DNA of 64,000 nt from Desulfovibrio sp. JC010 (lineage in GTDB: Bacteria; Desulfobacterota; Desulfovibrionia; Desulfovibrionales; Desulfovibrionaceae): positions 1 through 64,000 of the forward strand of contig NZ_VOIQ01000020.1 in the NCBI RefSeq assembly GCF_010470675.1, read 5' to 3'. The notes beneath the pieces are model-generated. The model was not told where the DNA came from, did no database searches, and worked only from the letters and a program-made list of their open reading frames with translations. Below, piece by piece: positions 41,646 through 51,013 of the stretch. The number at the start of each line of letters is the position of its first letter. The stretch's first letter is position 1. The translations under genes and the position numbers were made by a program.

Positions 41646-42749
41646 ATGTCACAGTCCAGCAAAAAAAATCTCGGTGATCTGCGGGTGGAAATCGATTCCC
41701 TCGACAGTGAAATCTTAGAGCTTCTCAATAAGCGTGCCGCTGCGTCTCTCGCAGTAGGAGCAATCAAGGCCGGATCATCTGACCAGATTTTCAAGCCTTT
41801 CCGGGAGCAGGAAGTCCTGCGCGGCCTCATCGACCGCAACCCCGGGACTCTCCCGCCTGAGCACCTTGAAGCAATTTATCGCGAAATTATTTCTTCCTCC
41901 CGCAGGCTGCAGCGGCCTGAGCGCGTGGTCTATCTAGGCCCCGAAGGGACATTCTCATATTTTGCCGGACTGCAGCACATGGGACGTCAGGCCGACCTGC
42001 TCCCCAAGAACAATTTTGAAGATATTTTTGTGGCCGTTTCCAAGGGCGAGGCCGATCTCGGCATCATTCCCCTTGAAAATTCGCTCAAGGGAACGGTCGG
42101 ACAGAACGTTGACCTCTTTATGCGTTACCCGGTGTTCATTCAGGCCGAGCTGTATCATCGCATCAGCCACGGACTTATGACCAAGGGTGCCGACATCAGC
42201 GAGATCAAAACTGTCTATTCACACTCCAAGGCACTTGAGCAATGCACCGGGTGGCTGCGTGCCAATATGCCCGGCGCAGAGCTCGTGTCTGTGGAATCCA
42301 CTGCCAAGGCTGCCCAGATGGTTTCAGAAAGTAACGAACCTGTAGCCGCTGTAGGTCATGTAAAGCTGGCAAACCTCTTCGGTCTGCATGTTACAGCCGA
42401 AGCCATTGAAGACCTGCCCGATAACTGGACCCGTTTTCTCATTATCGGACCCAAGCCAGGTCAGGAAGGCAAACGCGATAAGACTTCACTCCTTTTCACC
42501 ACCCCGGATCGTCCCGGTGCGCTGGTGGAAGTCCTCAACGAGCTTTCAGGCCATGATATCAACATGACCAAGCTTGAATCGCGTCCCGCCCTTGGCGAAA
42601 AGTGGAAGTATATGTTTTTCGTCGATCTGCAAGGCGATCTTGGAGCCGAAGAACACGCTTCGCTCATCGAAGATCTTAAAACCCGCTGCCTGACCTTTAA
42701 AATACTGGGCAGCTACCCCGCAGGCGCACAAGACGGCGGTAAGATTTAA
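41646..42749 (+). CDS. pheA: Bifunctional chorismate mutase / prephenate dehydratase
   Basis: 367 residues. Residues 8-90 are an AroQ chorismate mutase (LRVEIDSLDSEILELLNKRA). Residues 95-275 are prephenate dehydratase (VVYLGPEGTFSYFA, ENSLKGTVGQNVD and the catalytic NWTRFLII). Residues 285-360 are an ACT domain with ITLLES-like NMTKLESRP, the Phe-binding motif, so Phe feedback is expected. The ATG at 41646 starts 7 bp after the preceding stop; GAGGA near 41629 is the likely ribosome site. Confidence 0.95.
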   Translation: MSQSSKKNLGDLRVEIDSLDSEILELLNKRAAASLAVGAIKAGSSDQIFKPFREQEVLRGLIDRNPGTLPPEHLEAIYREIISSSRRLQRPERVVYLGPEGTFSYFAGLQHMGRQADLLPKNNFEDIFVAVSKGEADLGIIPLENSLKGTVGQNVDLFMRYPVFIQAELYHRISHGLMTKGADISEIKTVYSHSKALEQCTGWLRANMPGAELVSVESTAKAAQMVSESNEPVAAVGHVKLANLFGLHVTAEAIEDLPDNWTRFLIIGPKPGQEGKRDKTSLLFTTPDRPGALVEVLNELSGHDINMTKLESRPALGEKWKYMFFVDLQGDLGAEEHASLIEDLKTRCLTFKILGSYPAGAQDGGKI

Positions 42750-42793
42750 TTAAATAAATTTAATAGACTAGAAATAGTCAGGAACTATATAAA

Positions 42794-44128
42794 ATGACTT
42801 CTGAAAACGTGATCGTAATTAAAGCCCCCTCATCCAAGTCGCTTTCGCACAGGGCACTCATCGCCGGGGCATTGTCTGATGGAAATACTGTTGTCCTTGA
42901 TCCGCTGGACAGCAACGATATCAACCGGACCATGGATTGTCTGTCCACCATGGGCGCGCAGTTCAATATTGATGGAACAGCCACTACCGTAACGGGTATG
43001 GATGGCGGTCCCAAGGGCGGCGATAAGGAACCTGCGGTTCTGGAAATGCGTGATTCCGGCACCACCTGCCGTTTGATCACAGCCTTGGCCGGAGCAGGTA
43101 AAGGGCTTTTCCGGGTGCAGGGAACCCCGCGCATGCATGACCGTCCCATCGGGGCACTCACCAGCGCGCTGGAATCTCAGGATGTGAAGGTTACTTTTTC
43201 CGATAAGGAAGGTTATCCTCCGGTAACTCTTGAGGCCAATGGATTCAAGGGCAGGGAAATTGATATTTCACTTGAGGAGTCCAGCCAGTATGTTTCCGGC
43301 CTGCTGCTGGGCGCGCCGCTTGCCGATGAAACCACCATCATTAATATAATAGGCAAAAAGGCTGTTTCATGGCCCTATGTTGCTCTTACTTTGAACGTAA
43401 TGGAAGATTTCCGGGTTAAATTCGAGGTTCAGAGCAGGCAGGACGGCGAATGGAAGAAGGTCGACTGGAGAAAAGTTGAGAAGGTTGTTCCCGGTGAAAT
43501 CCGTTTCGTGGTCGAGCCTTCCAAGTTCGAGCGTGATGAATACCGGGTGGAAGGTGACTGGTCCAACGCTTCCTACTTCCTCGCTGCCGGGGCTGTAGGT
43601 GACAATCCTGTGAAGATTGAAGGAATGAACGTAAATTCACTTCAAGGTGACAAGGCAATCATGTACATCCTTCAATCCATGGGCGCGAAGATTGAGAGTG
43701 ACGATCACAGCGTAACTGTGTATCCTTCCAAGCTTCACGGCGTGGAAGTGGACATGGGTAAATGTCCCGACCTCGTTCCCACTGTGGCTGTGGTTGCCTC
43801 TTTTGCGGACAGCCCCACCACCATCACCAATGTAGCCCACCTGCGCATCAAGGAATGCGACCGCCTCGAAGCTAGTGCTGCCGAGGTCATGCGCGCGGGC
43901 GGCAAGGCCGAGATCACCGATGATTCCATCACCATCATCCCGGCTCCGCTCAAGAAGGGCGAACGCATTGTCTTCACCACTTACGATGATCACCGCCTGG
44001 CCATGTGTACCGCTATTTTCGCGCTGGCAGGCATTGAATCCATTCCCGAAGAACCCGGCTGTGTTGCCAAATCCTTCCCCGGTTTCTGGGATGAATGGGA
44101 TAAAGTTAAAAAAGGAAACGGTTGTTAG
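42794..44128 (+). CDS. aroA: 3-phosphoshikimate 1-carboxyvinyltransferase (EPSP synthase)
   Basis: 444 residues. Adds enolpyruvate to shikimate 3-phosphate. KAPSSKSLSHRALIAGAL binds shikimate phosphate, DSGTTCRLITALAGAGKG and GTPRMHDRPIGALTSAL form the phosphoenolpyruvate site, and HLRIKECDRLEASAAEV plus DDHRLAMC are the C-terminal signatures. Complete and unbroken. Two bp separate it from tyrA. Confidence 0.96.
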   Translation: MTSENVIVIKAPSSKSLSHRALIAGALSDGNTVVLDPLDSNDINRTMDCLSTMGAQFNIDGTATTVTGMDGGPKGGDKEPAVLEMRDSGTTCRLITALAGAGKGLFRVQGTPRMHDRPIGALTSALESQDVKVTFSDKEGYPPVTLEANGFKGREIDISLEESSQYVSGLLLGAPLADETTIINIIGKKAVSWPYVALTLNVMEDFRVKFEVQSRQDGEWKKVDWRKVEKVVPGEIRFVVEPSKFERDEYRVEGDWSNASYFLAAGAVGDNPVKIEGMNVNSLQGDKAIMYILQSMGAKIESDDHSVTVYPSKLHGVEVDMGKCPDLVPTVAVVASFADSPTTITNVAHLRIKECDRLEASAAEVMRAGGKAEITDDSITIIPAPLKKGERIVFTTYDDHRLAMCTAIFALAGIESIPEEPGCVAKSFPGFWDEWDKVKKGNGC

Positions 44129-44130
44129 TC

Positions 44131-44907
44131 ATGGAGTGCGAGTTTGAAAAAATTCATAGTGTAGCCATCGTCGGGTCTCGCGGCCAGATGGGGGGCTTCC
44201 TCGCGCTCACTGCCGAACGGGCCGGACTGATGGTCTACCGTTTCGACACACCGCTGGATGAGGAGAAGATGGCCCGCCGTCTGCCGGATACCGATCTGGT
44301 TATCCTGTGTATCCCGGTGACGGTCATGGACGAGGTGTTGCCCGTGGTCATCCCGCATATGAAGAAGGGCGCGATCCTTTCTGACGTGGGTTCGGTAAAA
44401 GGCCGTCCGGTGCAGCAGATGCTGCGTTCCTATGATGGTCCCGTGGTCGGCACCCATCCGCTCTTCGGACCAATTATTCCCACTGATTTCGAACCCACCG
44501 TGGCCCTTGTTGCCGAGCGGGAGGAAGACCGTTCTTCCATGCTGGCAGTGCAGGATTTTTTCCAGCGTCTCGGTTTCGGAGCGTTTGAATCTTCCGTTGA
44601 AGAGCACGACAAGGCCATGGCCATGATTCAGGCCCTGAACTTCAGTTCAACCATCGCCTTTCTGGCCTGTTCACGGGAAATTCCCAATATCAAAAAATTT
44701 GTAACCCCCTCTTTTAAGCGCAGACTGGAATCCGCGCGTAAGATGGTTACTCAGGACAGCGATCTATTCGGGACAATCACTGACGCCAACCAGTACAGTC
44801 AGGAAGCGACCCGTCTGTTCCGTTCTTTTCTCTCCCTTGCAGCCGCAGGTGACATGGATCTGCTTGCAGACCGTGCTTCCTGGTGGTGGCGTGAAAACAA
44901 TACCTAG
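44131..44907 (+). CDS. tyrA: Prephenate dehydrogenase
   Basis: 258 residues. NAD-binding loop VAIVGSRGQMGGFLALT (GxxGxMG as in enteric TyrA), DLVILCIPVTVMDEVL, GAILSDVGSVKGRPVQQM and VVGTHPLFGPIIP with the catalytic His. No chorismate mutase or ACT domain is fused, unlike E. coli TyrA; the mutase is on PheA. The ATG at 44131 is used, with AAAGGAAA upstream. Last gene before the internal terminator. Confidence 0.93.
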   Translation: MECEFEKIHSVAIVGSRGQMGGFLALTAERAGLMVYRFDTPLDEEKMARRLPDTDLVILCIPVTVMDEVLPVVIPHMKKGAILSDVGSVKGRPVQQMLRSYDGPVVGTHPLFGPIIPTDFEPTVALVAEREEDRSSMLAVQDFFQRLGFGAFESSVEEHDKAMAMIQALNFSSTIAFLACSREIPNIKKFVTPSFKRRLESARKMVTQDSDLFGTITDANQYSQEATRLFRSFLSLAAAGDMDLLADRASWWWRENNT

Positions 44908-44928
44908 GGAGAAGTGCATCTAAAAAGT

Positions 44929-44962
44929 AAAAGCCGCGTTCTCCCTGAACGCGGCTTTTTTT
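44929..44962 (+). terminator. Intrinsic terminator between tyrA and trpE
   Basis: AAAGCCGCGTTC/GAACGCGGCTTT, 12-bp perfect stem with a 5-base loop and Ts. It splits the cluster into an upstream shikimate/Phe/Tyr unit and a downstream Trp unit. Confidence 0.94.
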
Positions 44963-45000
44963 ATATGTAAAATTGGTGTGAGTAGTTACAATAGAACAAA

Positions 45001-45197
45001 GATGCCTCCGGCGGCCAAAGAAACTTTTGGAAAAGTTTCTCTGGACTCTTCAAAACTTTTTATTAGGGCTTCGCCGCCCTGAAAATACAAGCAGTCTTTC
45101 AGGATAAAAAGACGCGAAGCGTTAATAAAAGTTTTTGGGATTCTTAAACCCTTTTGTAAAAGGGTTTAAGGCCCCCGGCAGGGTCGCCGAAGGCATC
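45001..45197. repeat. Dispersed inverted-repeat element, full copy
   Basis: 197 bp bounded by GATGCCTCCGGCGGCC and GGTCGCCGAAGGCATC, which are inverted repeats matching at 14 of 16 positions. Each half holds a hairpin (AAACTTTT-x-AAAAGTTT and AAACCCTTTT-x-AAAAGGGTTT), and the inner arms (AAAACTTTTTATTA / TAATAAAAGTTTTT) are also complementary. It fills the gap between tyrA and trpE. Left and right halves recur at 47193 and 49742. Confidence 0.85.
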
Positions 45198-45219
45198 TAT
45201 AGATCAACATGGAGCTAAA

Positions 45220-46635
45220 ATGAAAATTGAACTTACCCAGTACGGCAAATGGTTGCCGGCTGATACGCAGACCCCGATCAGCCTTTACTTAGGCTTGGTG
45301 GGCGATGCGTCGGGGATTCTACTGGAAAGTGCCGAGGTTGACGGACGTATGGGACGTTACAGTCTCATCGCCTGGGATTTCAGGCTCAAGCTTGCGCCGG
45401 TAAACGGCAAGCTGTCTGTGGAGTGTGCGGATTCCCGTCTTGCCGGGCTGGCTTCCTATTCCGGTATGGATTTTCTGGACGGCATGCGTGCAGTCATGAA
45501 GGCGTTGCACCTGACACCTCAGCCGGAAGTGGGTGAACTGCCTGCTCTGACCCGTGGTCTCTACGGCACACTGGGTTACGGTATCGCGGGGATGCTGGAG
45601 CCGAAGCTTAAAGACAAGCTGCCCGCTGATGACGCGGAAGTGAAGCTGGCTCTGCCCGGTAAGGTTGTTCTTTTTGATCACCTCAAGCACAGCTGCTGTT
45701 TCCTTTCCATTGATAAAGACGCTGACCTTGAGTTTACCCCTCCGGTTTTCGGCGCAACCTGCGAACCTACCAAGGTCGGTGATCCGGTGGCTGTTCCGGG
45801 TAAAGAAAAATATATGGAAGGGGTCAACAAGGTTAAGGATCTGATTGCCGACGGTGAGTGCATTCAGGTGGTCCTTTCCACCCGTTTCTCTGCGCCGTTC
45901 AGCGGCAATTCCTTTGATCTCTACCGCCGACTGCGTCAGGCCAATCCTTCTCCGTTCATGTTTTATATGAAGTTCAGCCGCGAAGAAATTCTGCTCGGCT
46001 CATCCCCGGAAGTCATGGCCCGCTGCGAAAAGGGCAGGCTGGAAGTACGGCCCATCGCCGGAACCCGTCCGCGCGGCAAGGATGCTGCCGGGGATCGCAA
46101 GTTTGCTGAGGAGCTGCTCGCAGATCCCAAGGAAATTGCCGAACATGTCATGCTGGTCGATCTCGGCCGCAACGATCTCGGACGTATTGCCAAACCCGGT
46201 TCCGTTTCTGTGGAGAAATTCAAGCAGATCGAATACTTCAGCCACGTTATGCATATTACTTCCTACGTGGAAGCGGACCTGCGTGACGATCACGATGCCA
46301 TCGACGTCTTGCAGGCCACCTTCCCGGCGGGAACCCTTTCCGGTGCCCCGAAAATCCGGGCCATGGAAATAATCTCCGAGATTGAGGAAGTTCCGCGCGG
46401 GCCTTACGGCGGCTGCATCGGTTTCATCGGTCTGGACAAGGATACCGTGAACCTTGATACCGGGATCACCATCCGTTCCATGTGGATTCGGGACGGCAAG
46501 TGCCATTGGCAGGCCGGGGCCGGGATCGTTTATGATTCCGATCCTGAAATGGAATGGAAGGAATGCAACAACAAGGCAAGGGTTCTGAAGGAAATTCTGC
46601 AGTCGGAGGGCGGTGATGTTTTTACTCGTAGATAA
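45220..46635 (+). CDS. trpE: Anthranilate synthase component I
   Basis: 471 residues. Makes anthranilate from chorismate with TrpG. LLES near residue 31 is the Trp feedback site; the catalytic half has GECIQVVLSTRF, GSSPEVMARCEKGRLEVRPIAGTRPRG, EHVMLVDLGRNDLGRIA, ATFPAGTLSGAPKIRAMEII and GPYGGCIGFIG. The 3' end overlaps trpG by 20 bp. Confidence 0.97.
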   Translation: MKIELTQYGKWLPADTQTPISLYLGLVGDASGILLESAEVDGRMGRYSLIAWDFRLKLAPVNGKLSVECADSRLAGLASYSGMDFLDGMRAVMKALHLTPQPEVGELPALTRGLYGTLGYGIAGMLEPKLKDKLPADDAEVKLALPGKVVLFDHLKHSCCFLSIDKDADLEFTPPVFGATCEPTKVGDPVAVPGKEKYMEGVNKVKDLIADGECIQVVLSTRFSAPFSGNSFDLYRRLRQANPSPFMFYMKFSREEILLGSSPEVMARCEKGRLEVRPIAGTRPRGKDAAGDRKFAEELLADPKEIAEHVMLVDLGRNDLGRIAKPGSVSVEKFKQIEYFSHVMHITSYVEADLRDDHDAIDVLQATFPAGTLSGAPKIRAMEIISEIEEVPRGPYGGCIGFIGLDKDTVNLDTGITIRSMWIRDGKCHWQAGAGIVYDSDPEMEWKECNNKARVLKEILQSEGGDVFTRR

Positions 46636-47188
46636 TTTTGATTCTTTCACCTTCAATCTGGTGCAGGCTTTCCAGCAGCTCGGTGCTGATCCGCTGGTGC
46701 TGCGCAATGACCGTGAGGAAATCCTCGAGCTGGCCGAATCCGGCAAGCTGGAGCGGGTTGTTCTTTCCCCCGGACCGAGCAACCCGGAAAACGCAGGGCT
46801 GTCCCTTGAGTTCCTCTCCCGGCTGCCCAAGGAAATTCCGGTACTCGGCGTCTGTCTCGGTCACCAGACCCTCGGCCATTTCGGAGGGGCTTCTGTTGTT
46901 CGCGCCGGGCGGATCATGCATGGCAAGACTTCTGACATTCATCACAAGAATGAAGGCATTTTCACTGGACTGGATAATCCGTTCAACGTCTGCCGCTACC
47001 ATTCACTGGTGGTCAACGTGGACGAAGCCCCGGACAAGCTGGAGCTGACCGCATGGACTGATCAGGATGAAGTCATGGGCTTGCGTTATAAAGACCGTCC
47101 GTGGACAGGCTTGCAGTTCCACCCGGAGTCTATTTTGACCCCGGATGGTCCGAAGCTGCTGAAGAACTTTTTGGATGGAAATATTTAA
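46616..47188 (+). CDS. trpG: Anthranilate synthase component II (glutamine amidotransferase)
   Basis: 190 residues. Class I amidotransferase supplying ammonia to TrpE: LLVDNFDSFTFNL, VLSPGPSNPENAG, LGVCLGHQTLGHFGG with the catalytic Cys, and FHPESILTPDG with His/Glu. ATG at 46616 has GGAGGG upstream, inside the end of trpE. A stand-alone TrpG, not fused to TrpD. Confidence 0.96.
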   Translation: MFLLVDNFDSFTFNLVQAFQQLGADPLVLRNDREEILELAESGKLERVVLSPGPSNPENAGLSLEFLSRLPKEIPVLGVCLGHQTLGHFGGASVVRAGRIMHGKTSDIHHKNEGIFTGLDNPFNVCRYHSLVVNVDEAPDKLELTAWTDQDEVMGLRYKDRPWTGLQFHPESILTPDGPKLLKNFLDGNI

Positions 47189-47192
47189 AGGC

Positions 47193-47266
47193 ATGCCTCC
47201 GGCGGCCAAAGAACCCTTTTGGAAAAGGGTTCTCTGGACTCTCCTAAAACTTTTATTAAGCTTCGC
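47193..47266. repeat. Dispersed element, left-half copy
   Basis: ATGCCTCCGGCGGCCAAAGAA, the hairpin AACCCTTTTGGAAAAGGGTT and TCTCTGGACTCTCCTAAAACTTTTATTAAGCTTCGC match the left part of the element at 45001. It lies between trpG and trpD. Confidence 0.8.
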
Positions 47267-47284
47267 ATACACGAGGATATTAAT

Positions 47285-48274
47285 ATGTCACAGATAGTAA
47301 CAGAAGCACTGACTGCACTGAGCGCAGGTCAGGACCTGACCACTGAACAGGCTGATGCGGTCTTTGAGGAACTCTTTTCCGGTGAAATGACTCAGGCCCA
47401 AGCGGGCGCACTGCTCATGGGCCTTAGAATCAAAGGTGAAAAAGCGGTGGAAGTTGCAGCGGGAGTGCGTGCGGCCCTGCGTGAAGCCAAGCTGATCAAG
47501 GGTATTAACAGCAAATGCATCGATACCGTCGGAACCGGCGGTGACGGCTCCAACAGCTTTAACTGCTCCACTGCGGTGTCACTTTACCTTGCCGACATGG
47601 GCTACCTTGTTACCAAACACGGCAACCGGGCGGTTTCTTCCACCTGCGGCAGTGCTGATGTGCTGGAGGCCATGGGTATTTCGCTGGAAGTGGATGTAAA
47701 TGATGCGCGTGATGTGCTGCTGCGGGACAAATTTGTGTTCCTGTTTGCCCCCAATTACCACCCTGCCTTCGCAAAGATCGCTCCCATCCGCAAAGAACTG
47801 GGCATTCCGACCCTGTTTAACCTCATGGGACCCCTGCTGAACCCCGTTCGTCCCACCCACCAGATTGTGGGCGTGGGCAGACCGGAAATTCTGCGGCTCA
47901 TGGCCGAGGTTTTGGCACTGAGCAATGTTGAGAAGGCTTACGTTGTTCACGGGGCAGCCAACTTTGACGAACTTACCCCCTTTGGTGTGAACGATACCAT
48001 TCTGGTGGAAAACGGTGGACTGACCGAAGTTAAGATTGATCCGGCGGATTACGGATTTGCTCTGACCAAACCTGAAGACGTTGCGGTGGCTAATCGGGAT
48101 GAAGCACTGGCAGCCATGCGCAAAGTGCTGGCCGGAACTGCACCGCAGGCCATGCTCGATATGGTTGCCATCAACCTCGGCGCGGCAATCTCCATTCTGG
48201 ACAATGTATCTCTGGCTGAAGGTATGGAAAAAGCAAAGACCAAAGTCGCGCAGGGCGTGGATAAGGAATACTAA
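47285..48274 (+). CDS. trpD: Anthranilate phosphoribosyltransferase
   Basis: 329 residues. Transfers phosphoribosyl from PRPP to anthranilate. [17 protein letters not shown] is the PRPP-binding glycine loop, [21 protein letters not shown] the anthranilate/PRPP site and [17 protein letters not shown] the late signature. The ATG at 47285 has GAGGAT upstream; an earlier ATG at 47219 lies inside the repeat. Confidence 0.96.
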   Translation: MSQIVTEALTALSAGQDLTTEQADAVFEELFSGEMTQAQAGALLMGLRIKGEKAVEVAAGVRAALREAKLIKGINSKCIDTVGTGGDGSNSFNCSTAVSLYLADMGYLVTKHGNRAVSSTCGSADVLEAMGISLEVDVNDARDVLLRDKFVFLFAPNYHPAFAKIAPIRKELGIPTLFNLMGPLLNPVRPTHQIVGVGRPEILRLMAEVLALSNVEKAYVVHGAANFDELTPFGVNDTILVENGGLTEVKIDPADYGFALTKPEDVAVANRDEALAAMRKVLAGTAPQAMLDMVAINLGAAISILDNVSLAEGMEKAKTKVAQGVDKEY

Positions 48275-48277
48275 GCC

Positions 48278-49057
48278 ATGCTGGATAAATTCAGAAAAGC
48301 AAAACAGGCTGAGCTGGACATGCTCGCTAAAATGCAGGCCGAAGGAAAAACGTTTACCCCTTATGCGGGCGGGCGGGCTTCCTTTGCCGATGCCATCCGC
48401 CGGGATGAATCCGGGCTGAAGGTCATTGCCGAATACAAGCGGGCTTCCCCGTCCAAGGGTGACATCAACCTCGGCTTGAGCGCGGCGGATGTTGCCAAAA
48501 TGTACGCTGCGGGCGGTGCTTCGGCTATTTCCGTGCTTACCGAGGAAGAATACTTCAAGGGTAATCTCAGCTATCTTGATGAGATTAAACCCAGCGGACT
48601 GCCCATGTTGCGCAAGGATTTCCTGACCGATCTGATGCAGATCGAGCAGACTCTTGCGACTCCGGCTTCGGCATTGCTGGTCATCGTGCGTATGTTCGCG
48701 GATGACGGTTATCTTAAAGAGATGATCGAGCAGACCCATGCGGCAGGTCTTGATGCGGTGGTGGAAGCCTTTGATGAAGTCGACCTCAAACGGGCCAAGC
48801 AGGCCGGGGCGCGGATCATCCAGATCAACAACCGCGACCTTGATACCTTGGGCATCGACATGAACCGTTCCATTGAATTCATCAAACAGAAGGACGGGGG
48901 CGAAATCTGGATCTGCGCCAGCGGAATCAGTGAGCCTGAAGATTGCGCACAGATGAACGGATTGGGTTACGATACCGTGCTCATCGGCACCTCGATTATG
49001 TCCAGTCCTGACCCGCAGGCCAAGCTGGCCGAGCTGGTTGCCGGGGGACGGTCATGA
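48278..49057 (+). CDS. trpC: Indole-3-glycerol phosphate synthase
   Basis: 259 residues. TIM barrel: VIAEYKRASPSKGDINLG with the catalytic Lys, AISVLTEEEYFKGN, LRKDFLTDLMQI, IIQINNRDLDTLGID and CASGISEPEDC for the phosphate site. Three bp after trpD; its stop overlaps trpF by four bases. Not fused to TrpF. Confidence 0.96.
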   Translation: MLDKFRKAKQAELDMLAKMQAEGKTFTPYAGGRASFADAIRRDESGLKVIAEYKRASPSKGDINLGLSAADVAKMYAAGGASAISVLTEEEYFKGNLSYLDEIKPSGLPMLRKDFLTDLMQIEQTLATPASALLVIVRMFADDGYLKEMIEQTHAAGLDAVVEAFDEVDLKRAKQAGARIIQINNRDLDTLGIDMNRSIEFIKQKDGGEIWICASGISEPEDCAQMNGLGYDTVLIGTSIMSSPDPQAKLAELVAGGRS

Positions 49058-49671
49058 GCCTGCTGATCAAGGTCTGCGGCATGACTTCCGTGGAAGATGC
49101 AGCCATGTGCGAAGAGCTGGGCGCGGATTTTCTGGGATTCATTTTCCATCCTTCCAGCCCGCGCAATGTGGATGCGGATTTTGTCCGTTCCATCAAAACT
49201 GAGGGGGCAAAAAAAGTAGGCGTATTCGTCAAGCAGAGTGCGGCGGAAGTGATTGAAATCCTGAAAAACGGCGCACTTGATTTTGCGCAGCTGCACGGCG
49301 GACAGAATGAAGAATTCTGCAAGACTGTAGGTAAAGAGCGGGTAATTAAAGTGCTCTGGCCTCAGAAGTATGATTCGGTTAAAGAATTCCAGACTGATAT
49401 TGACCGTTTCGCACCGTATTGCAGCTACATGCTCTTTGATGCCGGAAATTGCGGGGGAGGCCATGGGGTATCATTACCTTTCGATGTTTTTAAAGATGTA
49501 ACCATTCCGGGTCCATGGCTGCTGGCGGGTGGCCTCTCCGCCGATAATTTAAAAGAGGCATTGTTTATAGCCGAACCCAACGGAGTCGATTTAAATTCCG
49601 GCGTGGAATCGGAACCCGGTAAAAAAGATGAAAAGAAACTGGCTGCGGCTTTTGAAGCCATAGGTCGGTAG
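49054..49671 (+). CDS. trpF: Phosphoribosylanthranilate isomerase
   Basis: 205 residues. LIKVCGMTSVEDAAMC holds the catalytic Cys, FLGFIFHPSSPRNV and FAQLHGGQNEEFC follow, and LLAGGLSADNLKEAL plus VDLNSGVESEPGKKD end the barrel with the catalytic Asp-containing strand earlier (YMLFDAGNCGGGHG). Overlaps trpC by four bases. Confidence 0.95.
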   Translation: MSLLIKVCGMTSVEDAAMCEELGADFLGFIFHPSSPRNVDADFVRSIKTEGAKKVGVFVKQSAAEVIEILKNGALDFAQLHGGQNEEFCKTVGKERVIKVLWPQKYDSVKEFQTDIDRFAPYCSYMLFDAGNCGGGHGVSLPFDVFKDVTIPGPWLLAGGLSADNLKEALFIAEPNGVDLNSGVESEPGKKDEKKLAAAFEAIGR

Positions 49672-49741
49672 AAAATATTAACACGTATTTCGGGTCGTTT
49701 TGATTCAATGACGGTTGGTCAAACAAAACGGCAAAGCCCTA

Positions 49742-49813
49742 CTAAAACGTTTTGGGATTCTTAAACCCTTTTGGAAAAGGGTTTAAGGCCCCCGGCAGGG
49801 TCGCCGAAGGCAT
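49742..49813. repeat. Dispersed element, right-half copy
   Basis: CTAAAACGTTTTGGGATTC, the hairpin AAACCCTTTTGGAAAAGGGTTT and AAGGCCCCCGGCAGGGTCGCCGAAGGCAT match the right part of the element at 45001. It lies between trpF and trpB. Confidence 0.8.
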
Positions 49814-49833
49814 ATCTAAATAAGGATAAGATC

Positions 49834-51012
49834 ATGAAACGAGGATATTTTGGAGATTACGGCGGACAGTTTGTACCTGAACTGCTCATGCCGCCGCTGC
49901 TGGAACTTGAAGAGGCCATGGAAAAGATCATGAAATCCGCCGAATTCCAGCAGGAATTCACCAGACTGCTGACCGATTTCGTAGGCCGTCCCACCGCGCT
50001 GACCCACTGCGCGAACATCTCCCGCGAACTGGGTTTCAACCTCTGGCTCAAGCGTGAAGACCTCGCCCATACCGGAGCGCACAAGGTTAACAACACCGTG
50101 GGGCAGGCTTTGCTGACCAAGATGATGGGCAAACCCATGCTGCTGGCCGAAACAGGTGCCGGACAGCACGGTGTTGCAACTGCAACTGCCGCAGCCCTTC
50201 TTGATCTGGATTGTGAAATCTACATGGGCGCACTGGATGTGAAACGCCAGTCCCATAACGTCCGGCGCATGGAACTGCTGGGCGCGAAATGCGTACCCGT
50301 GGAATCCGGCACCCAGACTTTGAAAGACGCCATTAACGCTGCCCTGCGTAAATGGATCGCCGACCAGCGCACAACTCACTATTGTTTCGGTACTGCTGCG
50401 GGACCGCACCCCTTCCCGCTGCTGGTACGTGAATTTCAGGCCATTATCGGCCGTGAAGCCAAGGCACAGTTCAAGGAGAAGACCGGGGAACTTCCCTACA
50501 TGGTCGTAGCCTGTGTGGGCGGCGGTTCCAACGCCATCGGCATGTTCCACGAATTTGTTCAGGAAGAGTCGGTCAAGATCGTGGGCGTAGAAGCTGCGGG
50601 AACCGGGGAACCGGGCTGCACCAACTCCGCACCTATTAATCTGGGAACCCCCGGAGTGCTTCACGGCATGAATACTTTGCTGCTGCAGACCGATGAAGGC
50701 CAGATCCTGCCTTCGCACTCCATTGCTCCCGGTCTGGATTATCCCGGTGTCGGCCCCGAGCACGTGCATCTGCACGCATCAGGCCGCGCTCAGTATGGCA
50801 CCGTGAATGACCATCAGGCACTGAACGCGTTCCAGATGCTCTGCCGCAAGGAAGGCATCCTGCCCGCGCTGGAAAGTTCACATGCTGTGGCATGGGTGCT
50901 GGAGAACCGGGATTCCATCCCCAAAGACGCTAACGTAATTGTGAACCTGTCCGGTCGCGGCGACAAGGACATGGGCATTCTCGAAGATTACCTTGCTGAA
51001 CATGCCAAATAG
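49834..51012 (+). CDS. trpB: Tryptophan synthase beta subunit
   Basis: 392 residues. PLP enzyme joining indole and serine. REDLAHTGAHKVNN carries the PLP Lys, AETGAGQHGVATAT the substrate loop with the catalytic Glu, VACVGGGSNAIGMFHEF the phosphate-binding glycines and LSGRGDKDMG the C-terminal signature. This is a TrpB1-type chain. The ATG at 49834 has AAGGAT upstream; an ATG at 49771 within the repeat is rejected. Confidence 0.97.
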   Translation: MKRGYFGDYGGQFVPELLMPPLLELEEAMEKIMKSAEFQQEFTRLLTDFVGRPTALTHCANISRELGFNLWLKREDLAHTGAHKVNNTVGQALLTKMMGKPMLLAETGAGQHGVATATAAALLDLDCEIYMGALDVKRQSHNVRRMELLGAKCVPVESGTQTLKDAINAALRKWIADQRTTHYCFGTAAGPHPFPLLVREFQAIIGREAKAQFKEKTGELPYMVVACVGGGSNAIGMFHEFVQEESVKIVGVEAAGTGEPGCTNSAPINLGTPGVLHGMNTLLLQTDEGQILPSHSIAPGLDYPGVGPEHVHLHASGRAQYGTVNDHQALNAFQMLCRKEGILPALESSHAVAWVLENRDSIPKDANVIVNLSGRGDKDMGILEDYLAEHAK

Positions 51013-51013
51013 T

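Noticed and set aside
44963-45219. A Trp leader peptide or T-box before trpE
   Set aside because: No frame with clustered Trp codons and no T-box sequence; the space is filled by the dispersed repeat.
45002-47275. Short repeated peptides beginning MPPAAKE at 45002 and 47193
   Set aside because: They come from the inverted-repeat element, differ in frame and end between copies, and lack ribosome-binding sites.
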